Shown piece by piece: positions 15,668-23,234 of a stretch of 48,243 nucleotides of DNA. Within the stretch, counting starts at the first letter, position 1, and each line of letters starts with the position of its first letter. Under the pieces are notes generated by a model that had not been told where the DNA came from, did not search any database, and saw nothing but the letters and a program-made list of their open reading frames with translations. The stretch spans positions 1 through 48,243 of the forward strand of contig JAABSM010000023.1 in the NCBI GenBank assembly GCA_011390365.1, read 5' to 3'. The DNA comes from Gammaproteobacteria bacterium (GTDB lineage Bacteria > Pseudomonadota > Gammaproteobacteria > Chromatiales > Chromatiaceae). A program made the translations under genes and the position numbers.

Positions 15668-17476
15668 ATGTCTTACCAGGTTCTGGCGCGCAAATGGCGT
15701 CCTCGCATCTTCTCCGAGCTGGTTGGCCAGGAGCATGTGGTGCGGGCGTTGACCAATGCCCTGGACAACGACCGCCTGCACCACGCCTATCTCTTCACCG
15801 GCACCCGCGGCGTCGGCAAGACCACCCTGGCGCGCATCTTCGCCAAGTCCCTCAACTGCACCGAGGGGGTGGGCTCCCACCCCTGCGGCGTGTGTTCGGT
15901 GTGCAAGGAGATCGACGAGGGGCGCTTCGCCGATCTGCTGGAGGTGGACGCCGCCTCCCGCACCAAGGTGGATCAGACCCGGGAACTGCTGGAGAACGTG
16001 CCCTACGCGCCGGTCCATGGCCGCTACAAGGTCTACCTGATCGACGAGGTGCACATGTTCTCCAGCGGCAGTTTCAACGCGCTGCTCAAGACCCTGGAGG
16101 AGCCGCCGCCCCACGTCAAGTTCCTGCTCGCCACCACCGACCCCCAGAAGGTGCCGGTGACGGTGCTCTCCCGCTGCCTGCAATTCAACCTGAAACGCTT
16201 GCCGCTGGAGCAGATTCGCGGTTATCTTGAGCATGTGCTGGGCGAAGAGGCGATCCCGTTCGAGGTGGCGGGGCTGCAACTGCTGGCCCGCGCCGCCGAC
16301 GGCAGCATGCGCGACGCCCTCAGTTTGCTCGACCAGGCCATCGCCTTTGGCGCGGGAGAGGTGAAAGAGGCGGACGTGCGCGCCATGCTCGGCGCGATGG
16401 ATGGCGAACAGCTGTTCCGGCTGCTCGACGCCCTGGCGGATGGCGACGCCGCGCTGACCATGCAGCGGGTGGCGGAGCTGGCGGAGCGCGCCCCGGACTT
16501 TGCCGGCGCCTTGCAGGAGCTGCTTTACCTGTTACATCGGGTCGCCCTCTACCAGGCGGTGCCCGAGACCCTGGATCGTGGCGTCGGCGACGAGGACTGG
16601 GTCGCCAGCCTTGCCGGCAAGCTCGCCCCCGAGGACGCCCAGCTCTATTACCAGATCGGCATGATCGGTCGCCGCGACCTGCCCCTCGCGCCGGACCCCC
16701 GCAGCGGCTTCGAGATGGTGATGCTGCGCATGCTCACCTTCCGTCCCGCCTCGTTGGAAGGCGGTGGAGGCGGCGCGCCGGTTGCCGCCAGGCCGCCCGC
16801 GTCCCGGCCCGCGCCCTCGCAAGCCCGGCCCCCCGAAGCGAGGCGGGCAGAGAGCCCGCCGCCAGGATCCGGGCAACCTGAGCAGGCCGTCGCGGCGGCG
16901 CGCCAGGTGTTGCAATCGGCGACGGCATCGCCCCAGCCAGCGCCCCGCGCTGATACTCCGCCGCCCGAGGAGAGACCCAGCCCCGCGCCGGCCCCCAACG
17001 CCGTCGCCGAGCCCGCGGCTGCCGCGCCGCAGCCGGAGAGTCCCGCGCCAGCGGCGCCCGGTTGCGCAAGCCCCCCCGCCGACGCCGGCGAATGGCGGGA
17101 ACTGATCGGCGGCCTGCGCCTGGGCGGCGTTACCCGGCAACTGGCCAATAACTGTATCTTCGAGGGGCTGGACGGCGAGCGGATTCGACTCAAGATCGAC
17201 CCCGCCCACGCCAACATCAACACCGACACCACCCGTGAGCGGCTGGAGCAGGCCCTCGCCGCCCGCTTCGGCGACCAGATCCGGCTCGACCTCAGCGTCG
17301 CCGACGGCGACGCCCAGGCCCAGACCCCGGCGCAACTGGAGGCCATCGACCGTTCCCGGATGCAGGAGCGGGCCGAGCGGGCGATGGCGGAGGACCCCCT
17401 GGTCAAGGCCTTCGCAAGCGAATTCGATGCGCGGGTGGTGGAGGGGTCGATTCGGCCGCGGGATGGTTTGCAGTGA
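15668..17476 (+). CDS. dnaX: DNA polymerase III subunit tau/gamma
   Basis: 602 residues. It is the clamp-loader ATPase of the replicative polymerase. The start MSYQVLARKWRP is diagnostic. Walker A GTRGVGKTT is near 45-53, a zinc module has four Cys (CTEGVGSHPCGVCSVC), Walker B is LIDEVHMF and the SRC arginine-finger motif is VLSRCLQF. Residues 370-475 are a Pro/Ala-rich linker; the C-terminal tau domain that binds the polymerase alpha subunit follows. I see no A-AAA-AAG slippery heptamer like the one that makes gamma in E. coli, so a gamma form is not supported by sequence. It leads the dnaX-ybaB-recR group. Confidence 0.96.
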   Translation: MSYQVLARKWRPRIFSELVGQEHVVRALTNALDNDRLHHAYLFTGTRGVGKTTLARIFAKSLNCTEGVGSHPCGVCSVCKEIDEGRFADLLEVDAASRTKVDQTRELLENVPYAPVHGRYKVYLIDEVHMFSSGSFNALLKTLEEPPPHVKFLLATTDPQKVPVTVLSRCLQFNLKRLPLEQIRGYLEHVLGEEAIPFEVAGLQLLARAADGSMRDALSLLDQAIAFGAGEVKEADVRAMLGAMDGEQLFRLLDALADGDAALTMQRVAELAERAPDFAGALQELLYLLHRVALYQAVPETLDRGVGDEDWVASLAGKLAPEDAQLYYQIGMIGRRDLPLAPDPRSGFEMVMLRMLTFRPASLEGGGGGAPVAARPPASRPAPSQARPPEARRAESPPPGSGQPEQAVAAARQVLQSATASPQPAPRADTPPPEERPSPAPAPNAVAEPAAAAPQPESPAPAAPGCASPPADAGEWRELIGGLRLGGVTRQLANNCIFEGLDGERIRLKIDPAHANINTDTTRERLEQALAARFGDQIRLDLSVADGDAQAQTPAQLEAIDRSRMQERAERAMAEDPLVKAFASEFDARVVEGSIRPRDGLQ

Positions 17477-17885
17477 TAGGTTTGAACCGCGGATTCAGCA
17501 CCAGGTCGCGGACGAAGAAATAGACAGGATTTTCAGGATGGGACAGGATTTTTCTGACCTGAAATCCGTCAATCTTTGAGCTGGCACCTACGCGCCGCGT
17601 GGGTGCCTCTTCCCGGCGCGCTGCGCCATGTCGCGAGCTGTGGTAAGTCGGATAAGTGAAACGCATTCGGAAAATTCCTGAAATCCGGCGGATGCTTTTC
17701 GCTTATCCGTCCTGCACACTGCTAATAAAAAAGACCTCTCACGGAGGCGCAGAGCACACGGAGAAGCCCCTCCGTGATCTCCGCGCCTCGGTGAGATCAT
17801 CCACAAACAGCAAGTTGCCAAATCCGCGAGAATCAGCGTTAATCCGCGGTTAAACAAACAATTCAGGTCAAAACAAGGAGCCCCC
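17477..17885. repeat. Intergenic repeat cluster between dnaX and ybaB
   Basis: No gene here. Contents in order: GACAGGATTTTCAGGATGGG (17523 on), a member of the dispersed GACAGGATTAACAGGATT family; a hairpin GGCACC (17583-17588) with GGGTGCC (17601-17607), which may end dnaX transcripts although no long T tract follows; an inverted 'CACGGAG...CTCCGTG' repeat (about 17740-17800); and a repeat ending GTTAATCCGCGGTT. AAGGAG at 17875 is the ybaB ribosome site. Confidence 0.6.
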
Positions 17886-18206
17886 ATGAAAGGTCTCGGT
17901 AACATGATGAAACAGGTCCAGAAGATGCAAGAGGACCTGCAAAAGCAACAGGAACAGCTCGCCCGGGAGGAGATCACCGGCGAGGCCGGCGGCGGTCTGG
18001 TCAAGGTGGTGCTCAACGGCAAGCACGAGGCGTGCCGCGTCTCCATCGACGACAGCCTGATGGGCGATGACAAGGAGATGCTGGAGGATCTGATCGCGGC
18101 GGCGATCAACGACGCCAGCCACAAGATCGATGAAAAGACCAAGGACACCATGTCGGGTCTGATGGGGGGGCTGAACCTGCCCCCCGGCATGAAGATGCCT
18201 TTCTGA
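17886..18206 (+). CDS. ybaB: YbaB/EbfC nucleoid-associated protein
   Basis: 106 residues, matching the YbaB family (about 105-110). These small dimeric proteins bind DNA and are usually encoded between dnaX and recR, as here. The N-terminal helix is Gln/Lys-rich ([19 protein letters not shown]); the core [20 protein letters not shown] forms the sheet; the end is [13 protein letters not shown], typical of the family. AAGGAG lies six bases before the ATG. recR starts ten bases after the stop, so the two are surely co-transcribed. Confidence 0.96.
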   Translation: MKGLGNMMKQVQKMQEDLQKQQEQLAREEITGEAGGGLVKVVLNGKHEACRVSIDDSLMGDDKEMLEDLIAAAINDASHKIDEKTKDTMSGLMGGLNLPPGMKMPF

Positions 18207-18216
18207 GCACGCACCC

Positions 18217-18813
18217 ATGGCCGAACGTCCCCTGCTTGGACAACTGATCGACGCCCTCAAGTGCCTCCCCGGCGTGGGTCCCAAATCGGCCCAGCGCATG
18301 GCCTTCCATCTGCTGGAGCGGGACCGGGAAGGGGGCAGGAAGCTGGCGCGGGTGCTCGATGAGGCGATGGAAAGGGTCGGCCACTGCAACATGTGCCGCA
18401 CCCTCACCGAGGCGGAGCTGTGCCGGCTCTGCTCCAACCCCAAGCGCGACCCTGCCACCCTGTGCGTGGTGGAGACGCCGGCGGACGTGATGGCGGTGGA
18501 ACAGGCGGCGGGTTACCGCGGGCTCTATTTCGTGCTGAATGGCCGCCTCTCCCCCATCGACGGCGTCGGCCCCAGGGAGCTGGGGCTGGATCTGCTGGAG
18601 CGGCGACTCGCCGACGGCAAGGTCGAGGAGGTGATCCTCGCCACCAACACCACCGTCGAGGGCGAGGCCACCGCCCACTACATCAGCGAGATGGCCCACG
18701 CCAGCAAGGTACGCGTGACCCGCATCGCCTATGGCATCCCCCTTGGCGGCGAACTGGGTTACGTGGATGGCGGTACGCTATCCCACGCCATCGCCGGTCG
18801 CCGGGAAATGTAA
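18217..18813 (+). CDS. recR: Recombination mediator RecR
   Basis: 198 residues, the family length (201 in E. coli). RecR acts with RecF and RecO to load RecA on gapped single-stranded DNA. A helix-hairpin-helix region ([20 protein letters not shown]) is followed by a C4 zinc finger ([16 protein letters not shown]) and a Toprim domain ([14 protein letters not shown], then [15 protein letters not shown]), with the terminal [20 protein letters not shown] motif. It belongs to the dnaX-ybaB-recR operon and is 4 bp from the following membrane protein gene. Confidence 0.97.
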   Translation: MAERPLLGQLIDALKCLPGVGPKSAQRMAFHLLERDREGGRKLARVLDEAMERVGHCNMCRTLTEAELCRLCSNPKRDPATLCVVETPADVMAVEQAAGYRGLYFVLNGRLSPIDGVGPRELGLDLLERRLADGKVEEVILATNTTVEGEATAHYISEMAHASKVRVTRIAYGIPLGGELGYVDGGTLSHAIAGRREM

Positions 18814-18817
18814 TCTC

Positions 18818-19903
18818 ATGAACATCATCACGGAATGGTACAAGCGCTACCTCTCCAACCCGGAAGTGCTCTTCTTCGGCATCTTCCTGGTGGCCTGCTT
18901 CGCGGTGATCATCACCATGGGCGACATGCTCGTCCCGCTGCTCTCGGCGGTGGTCATCGCCTACCTGCTGGAGGGGCTGGTGACGGTGATGGAGCGAAGG
19001 GTGCCGCGCATGGTGGCGGTGGTGGTGGTCTTCACCGGTTTCATGGTGCTGGTACTGGCGATCCTGCTCGGCGTGGTGCCGCTGATCTCGCAACAGGTCA
19101 CCCAGATGGTGCAGACCGAGCTGCCGCGCATGATCGGCCAGGGCCAGCATGAGTTGATGCGCCTGCCCGAGGCCTATCCGGAGGTCATCACCGAACAGCA
19201 GGTGCAGGACCTGATCGCCACCCTTCGCAACGAATTCACCGCCTTCGGCCAGGCGGTGCTCTCCATGTCCCTGGCCTCGGTGGTGGGGTTGTTGACGGTG
19301 CTCGTCTACCTGATCCTGATCCCGCTGCTGGTGTTCTTCTTTCTGAAGGACAAGCGGGTCATCGTCGACTGGTTCGTCGGCTTCCTGCCCAAGGAGCGCC
19401 GCTTCGCCGACATGGTGTGGTATGACGTGGACCGTCAGATCGGCAACTACGTGCGCGGCAAGTTCATCGAGATCATCGTCATCTGGTCCGCCAGTTTCGT
19501 CACCTTCTCCCTGTTTGGCCTCAACTACGCCATGCTGCTGGGCATGCTGGTCGGGTTGTCGGTGATCATCCCCTACATCGGCGCCGCGGTAGTCACCTTC
19601 CCGGTGCTGCTGGTGGCCTGGTTTCAATGGGGCTGGGGGGCGGACTTCGCCTGGCTGGCGGTGGCCTATTTCGTGATCCAGGCCCTCGACGGCAACGTAC
19701 TGGTACCGCTGCTCTTCTCCGAGGTGGTCAACCTCCACCCGGTGGCGATCATCGTCGCCATCCTGGTGTTCGGCGGCTTCTGGGGCTTCTGGGGCGTCTT
19801 CTTCGCCATCCCCCTGGCGACCCTGGTGCAGGCGATCATCTCCGCCTGGCCGGACCCCCATGATTCCCACGGCACACCGGCGGAAGAGCGCATCGCCGCG
19901 TGA
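18818..19903 (+). CDS. AI-2E/PerM family membrane protein
   Basis: 361 residues. Eight or so hydrophobic segments in the arrangement of the AI-2E exporter (TqsA/PerM/YdiK) superfamily: an N-terminal set (about 15-95), an amphipathic middle (95-160), a pair around 165-190, and a C-terminal set with the conserved LSVIIPYIGAAV and LDGNVLVPLLFSE motifs. Members are proposed exporters of small molecules or sodium-proton antiporters; the substrate here is unknown. The ATG at 18818 (MNIITEWYKRYL) is chosen over an upstream in-frame start inside recR. It lies between recR and ruvB, 4 bp and 15 bp away, which suggests one long transcript. Confidence 0.9.
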   Translation: MNIITEWYKRYLSNPEVLFFGIFLVACFAVIITMGDMLVPLLSAVVIAYLLEGLVTVMERRVPRMVAVVVVFTGFMVLVLAILLGVVPLISQQVTQMVQTELPRMIGQGQHELMRLPEAYPEVITEQQVQDLIATLRNEFTAFGQAVLSMSLASVVGLLTVLVYLILIPLLVFFFLKDKRVIVDWFVGFLPKERRFADMVWYDVDRQIGNYVRGKFIEIIVIWSASFVTFSLFGLNYAMLLGMLVGLSVIIPYIGAAVVTFPVLLVAWFQWGWGADFAWLAVAYFVIQALDGNVLVPLLFSEVVNLHPVAIIVAILVFGGFWGFWGVFFAIPLATLVQAIISAWPDPHDSHGTPAEERIAA

Positions 19904-19918
19904 TGGGCGAACGAAGCC

Positions 19919-20959
19919 ATGGGTGAAAGGGATCCCCTCATCGACCCCAACCGAGACAACGACGAAGCGGCGCTGGACCGCGCCATCCGTCCCCGCCGCC
20001 TCGCCGACTACGTGGGCCAGCCGGTGGTGCGCGAGCAGATGGAGATCTTCATCCCCGCGGCCCGCGGCCGCGGCGAGGCCCTCGACCACGTCCTCATCTT
20101 CGGCCCCCCCGGCCTCGGCAAGACCACCCTCGCCCACATCGTCGCCAACGAGATGGAGGTCAACATGCGCCAGACCTCCGGCCCGGTGCTCGAAAAGGCC
20201 GGCGACCTGGCCGCCATCCTCACCAACCTCGAACCCCACGACGTCCTCTTCGTCGACGAGATCCACCGCCTCAGCCCGGTGGTCGAAGAGGTCCTTTACC
20301 CGGCGATGGAGGACTTCCAGCTTGACATCATGATCGGCGAAGGCCCCGCCGCCCGCTCCATCAAGATCGACCTCCCCCCCTTCACCCTGATCGGCGCCAC
20401 CACCCGCGCCGGCCTCCTCACCTCCCCCCTGCGCGACCGCTTCGGCATCGTCCAGCGGCTGGAGTTCTACTCCGTCGAAGACTTGCGCGGCATCGTTCAG
20501 CGCTCCGCCCGCATCCTCAACATCGAAACCGACACCGACGGCGCGCACGAGATCGCCCGCCGCGCCCGCGGCACCCCACGCATCGCCAACCGCCTGCTCA
20601 GAAGGGTGCGTGACTACGCCCAGATCAAGGGTGACGGCCGCATTACCCACGACATCGCCGACAAGGCCCTCACCATGCTCCAGGTCGACGCCAACGGCTT
20701 CGACCTCATGGACCGCAAACTCCTCGCCGCCGTCATCCAGAAGTTCGACGGCGGCCCCGTCGGCGTCGACAGCCTCTCCGCCGCTATTGGCGAAGAGCGG
20801 GGGACCATTGAGGATGTGCTTGAACCCTACCTGATCCAGCAGGGCTTCCTCATGCGCACCCCGCGCGGGCGGGTGGCGACCAAGACCGCCTATTTGTTGT
20901 TTGGGCTGGAGCCGAGGCAGAGCGCGGTTCAGGAGAATCTGGACCTGTTTGGGGGATAA
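19919..20959 (+). CDS. ruvB: Holliday junction helicase RuvB
   Basis: 346 residues, the RuvB length. It is the hexameric AAA+ motor that drives branch migration with RuvA. Motifs: Walker [10 protein letters not shown] (about 63), Walker [10 protein letters not shown], sensor 1 [20 protein letters not shown], and a C-terminal winged helix with [13 protein letters not shown]. The upstream gene is not ruvA, as is usual, but an AI-2E family protein; ruvA and ruvC must lie elsewhere. A 137-bp stretch of this gene (20511-20648) reappears, about 90 percent identical, at 22139-22275. The gene itself is intact. Confidence 0.97.
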   Translation: MGERDPLIDPNRDNDEAALDRAIRPRRLADYVGQPVVREQMEIFIPAARGRGEALDHVLIFGPPGLGKTTLAHIVANEMEVNMRQTSGPVLEKAGDLAAILTNLEPHDVLFVDEIHRLSPVVEEVLYPAMEDFQLDIMIGEGPAARSIKIDLPPFTLIGATTRAGLLTSPLRDRFGIVQRLEFYSVEDLRGIVQRSARILNIETDTDGAHEIARRARGTPRIANRLLRRVRDYAQIKGDGRITHDIADKALTMLQVDANGFDLMDRKLLAAVIQKFDGGPVGVDSLSAAIGEERGTIEDVLEPYLIQQGFLMRTPRGRVATKTAYLLFGLEPRQSAVQENLDLFGG

Positions 20960-20968
20960 GAATTTTTA

Positions 20969-20998
20969 GACAGGATTAACGGGATTTGCGGGATGGAC
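20969..20998 (+). repeat. GACAGGATTAACGGGATT-type dispersed repeat
   Basis: GACAGGATTAACGGGATTTG starts ten bases after the ruvB stop. Related copies are at 17523-17551, 36132-36180 (opposite orientation) and 46493-46530. This short repeat is very common between genes in many Gram-negative bacteria. Confidence 0.7.
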
Positions 20999-21065
20999 GG
21001 GGCGGTTGAGTAGTATAAAATGGTAGCATGCGTGGAACATAACGGCGTACATATGTGACTGAAAC

Positions 21066-21539
21066 ATGAAAAAGGTCTACATCGAAACATCGATCCCAAG
21101 CTATCTTACAGCCCGGCCAAGCAGAGACGTGAGGGCCGCAGCATGGCAGCAGATCACGGGGGAATGGTGGGACGAAGCGCGTGTCGGGTTTCAACTGTTT
21201 GTATCTGAGTTAACGCTGGTCGAAGCGGCAGCGGGAAGCCCGGAAGCAGCAAAGAAGAGACTCGAAGCCATCGAAGGTCTTCCAGAGCTCCGGATTGACG
21301 CCGAAGTTCAGGAACTTGCGGAGCGGCTGATAGCCGAGGGTGGCATCCCGGCAAAAGCGGAAGCCGATGCCCTGCATGTTGCCATCGCTGCCGTCCACAA
21401 TATTGACTATCTGCTCACATGGAATTGCAGGCATATCGACAACGCGACAAAGAAGCCCGTCATTCGATCAATATGTGAACGCGCGGGGTATCGTTACCCA
21501 GAAATCTGTACACCACTGGAGTTGTTGTCAGAGGAATAA
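21066..21539 (+). CDS. PIN-domain protein, VapC-like toxin
   Basis: 157 residues with a PIN nuclease fold. It opens MKKVYIETSIPSYL (acidic Glu7 where many PIN proteins have Asp); Glu53 is in SELTLVEAA, Asp101 in EADALHVA, and LLTWNCRHI matches the T-W-N-x-x-H end of the site. These are the metal-binding positions of PIN ribonucleases. The sequence belongs to a group annotated as VapC-family toxins. Its stop is four bases before a small gene with the form of its usual partner. It sits at the edge of an accessory region next to ruvB. Toxicity is inferred from family and arrangement, not shown. Confidence 0.85.
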   Translation: MKKVYIETSIPSYLTARPSRDVRAAAWQQITGEWWDEARVGFQLFVSELTLVEAAAGSPEAAKKRLEAIEGLPELRIDAEVQELAERLIAEGGIPAKAEADALHVAIAAVHNIDYLLTWNCRHIDNATKKPVIRSICERAGYRYPEICTPLELLSEE

Positions 21540-21543
21540 GCTT

Positions 21544-21765
21544 ATGTATAAAGATGAGATAATTTCAGAAGTGTGGAGAAACCGAGACGATTATGCCAGA
21601 AAGCACCATAATTGTTTGGCGGAAATGGTTGCGGATCTGCAAGGCCGCCAAGAGGATCGGGGAGACAAGGTGGTCGATAACAGGAAAACGGCAACTGATG
21701 CGAACAGGCTGAACACTACGCAGCCAACACCAAGCATTAGCCGTTACAACAGAGATATCGAATGA
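21544..21765 (+). CDS. Small partner protein of the PIN toxin (putative antitoxin)
   Basis: 73 residues; the first 50 match the small proteins that follow this type of PIN gene: MYKDEIISEVWRNRDDYA, then CLAEMVADLQGRQ and KVVDNRK. Such genes commonly encode about 50-70 residue helical proteins beginning 'DEIVEEVR..RD.YA'. The last 20 or so residues (TATDANRLNTTQPTPSISR) look like a run-on into unrelated DNA, so the original stop may have been lost. Translation is probably coupled with the toxin gene. Antitoxin function is inference; no DNA-binding motif is recognisable. Confidence 0.65.
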   Translation: MYKDEIISEVWRNRDDYARKHHNCLAEMVADLQGRQEDRGDKVVDNRKTATDANRLNTTQPTPSISRYNRDIE

Positions 21766-21884
21766 AGCCTCCACTTGTGCTGATGCCTGAGATCAGCCCC
21801 GCTACCCCGTCTTGTCGGCTCCGCCATCAATACTCACCCGTTCGGGCTTCCGTCGCGGGGGCGGTAAAAAGCATTGTCAGACCT

Positions 21885-22031
21885 GATTAGTAAGATGCTC
21901 CAGTTGAACGATGCCCACCGGGCTTTCTCGTTTTCTCGTTCCCATGCGCCGCATGGGAATGCCGTCTTGACCGCGTCGCGGTCCGAGTCGGGGTACGGCG
22001 CATCCAAGACAACTGAGATATCTTGCTAATC
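21885..22031. repeat. Inverted-repeat-bounded element
   Basis: GATTAGTAAGATGCTCCAGTTG (21885-21906) is inverted at 22010-22031 (CAACTGAGATATCTTGCTAATC): 18 of 22 positions pair. Weaker similarity extends outward (CATTGTCAG on the left against CTGACAA on the right). The interior holds a copy of the CTCGTTCCC palindromic repeat (21934-21983), so one repeat is nested in another. No ORF is present. It looks like a decayed non-autonomous transposable element. Confidence 0.6.
21934..21983 (+). repeat. CTCGTTCCC palindromic repeat, copy A
   Basis: TCTCGTT then stem 1 TTCCCATGC / GCATGGGAA (21939-21959), a spacer GTCTT, then stem 2 GACCGC / GCGGTC (21969-21983). Related copies are at 22691-22740, 46546-46658 and, on the minus strand, 24839-24951. 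The framework is shared but the stem arms differ and still pair. Confidence 0.7.
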
Positions 22032-22119
22032 AAGTTGTCAGATGATGAAGAACACAGTGATGGTTGAGAAGGGAGAAATCTAGTTTTACCATCCGCAGAC
22101 TGCGATTTATTGCAATATT

Positions 22120-22303
22120 GGACACCCATATACTTCCCGCATACTCAACATAGAAATCGACACCGACGGCGCGCAAGAGATCGCCCGCCGCGCCCGCAGA
22201 ACTCCCGCATCGCCAACCGCCTGCTCAGAAGGGTGCGCGAGTACGCCCAGATCAAGGGCGACGGCCGCATCACCAGAGCAATAAAGGACACCCATATATT
22301 TCC
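22120..22303. repeat. 18-bp direct repeats bracketing a ruvB fragment
   Basis: GGACACCCATATACTTCC at 22120-22137 and GGACACCCATATATTTCC at 22286-22303 differ by one base. They enclose exactly 148 bp that are mostly ruvB-derived. The arrangement suggests the fragment arrived between duplicated sites, or that a repeat-driven recombination captured it. The remainder of 21766-22497 has no gene. Confidence 0.75.
22139..22275 (+). pseudogene. Duplicated internal fragment of ruvB
   Basis: This segment matches ruvB 20511-20648 with roughly 90 percent identity over 137 bp, by base-by-base reading. It corresponds to ruvB codons about 198-243 ([20 protein letters not shown] onwards). One base is deleted, which shifts the frame, and substitutions change Arg and Thr codons, so it is non-coding debris. 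The source gene is 1.5 kb upstream in the same orientation, which makes a local duplication or capture of a close relative's ruvB equally possible. Confidence 0.8.
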
Positions 22304-22497
22304 AGAATGGTGGGTGTTACCAACCGCTCCACATCTGGTTGACGCAGTCACCAACGAGCTGACGGGCGAGGGTGGTGTTGGTCATGTTTTCACCAAGACC
22401 CACCCCAGACGCCCCGCTTGGCTGCCTCCCGGGTCGGGAGGATGGCAGGCCTGTTTCGGGCATGGGCTTCGGCGATGGCTCGGGGCGGGTGCGGGGG

Positions 22498-22692
22498 TTA
22501 AGACTGGGTCAGGGTCTTGGAGAACGTGTTGAGAACCACGACGCCCGCGACGATGAGCAGCAGGCCGATGACGGCGGGGAGGTCCAGGGTTTGGCCGAGG
22601 AAGAGCCATGCGATGAGGGTGACTAGGGCCACGCCCGCGCCGGACCAGATGGCATAGGCTACGCCGATGGGGATGGTCCTGAGGGTTGTCTC
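22498..22692 (-). pseudogene. SMR (EmrE/SugE-type) transporter, C-terminal remnant
   Basis: About 64 residues matching the second half of small multidrug resistance proteins: [42 protein letters not shown] and [10 protein letters not shown] full protein has about 105-110 residues and four helices; helices 1 and 2, with the essential membrane Glu14, are missing. The break at about 22692 coincides with a CTCGTT palindromic repeat (copy B), so insertion or rearrangement at the repeat removed the 5' half. The frame remains open upstream through the repeat, but those residues are not SMR-like. It is non-functional as a transporter. Confidence 0.85.
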
Positions 22693-22740
22693 GTTACCAA
22701 GCTCTGCTTGGTAATGCCTGTCCTGCAAGCTCTGCTTGCT
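22691..22740 (+). repeat. CTCGTTCCC palindromic repeat, copy B
   Basis: TCTCGTT, then stem 1 TTACCAAGC / GCTTGGTAA (22694-22714), spacer TGCCTGTCC, then stem 2 GCAAGC / GCTTGC (22725-22739). Same framework as copies A, C and D with different but complementary arms. It lies exactly at the break of the SMR gene. The following 22741-23234 holds only a decayed 'CCCTCTCC...GGGTGAGGG' type repeat and no gene that I can support. Confidence 0.7.
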
Positions 22741-23234
22741 TATCCGTCGTTTACACCCCGACCAAAGACTCCCTCTCCCCTTCGGAGGATGTCGCAAATG
22801 CCGCCCTATCGGCGCGGGAAGGGTTGGGGTGAGGGCGCAAATGCGTGAAAAAGCGGGATAGTCAAAATCAGCGAACGCGGCTTTATCGACTTTTACGACA
22901 CCCTCCTTTGGAGATGGCTGGGGTGAGGGCTCAAAATAGTTAGGGGGCGTGAACGGTTACGCCGGGTTGCGTGGCGGTAGCCGAATCCAGAGGAGATACG
23001 TAGAAATTGTTCAGTAGACCCATGGAATTTGACCTGGAGGTTTTGATAGAATCAGGGAAGAGAGTTCCCGCACCTCACTAGGATGTTGCCGGAGTGGATG
23101 TGAATGTCGCTTGACGTCGCTTAGGGTTGCTAGAAAATATGGTATAGGTCTTTGATGCATAATGAAAGACTCGGGTAACTTGGCAACGTTGCCAATTGGA
23201 AGACGACAAGGACTATAAACAAAGTGAGTAGCTT

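Noticed and set aside
16730-17110. Programmed frameshift in dnaX to make gamma
   Set aside because: No A-AAA-AAG-like slippery heptamer with downstream stem was found in the linker region.
18683-20650. A 655-residue open frame on the minus strand
   Set aside because: It is the antisense of recR, the AI-2E protein and ruvB; the sequence is His/Asp/Gly-rich shadow protein with no family features.
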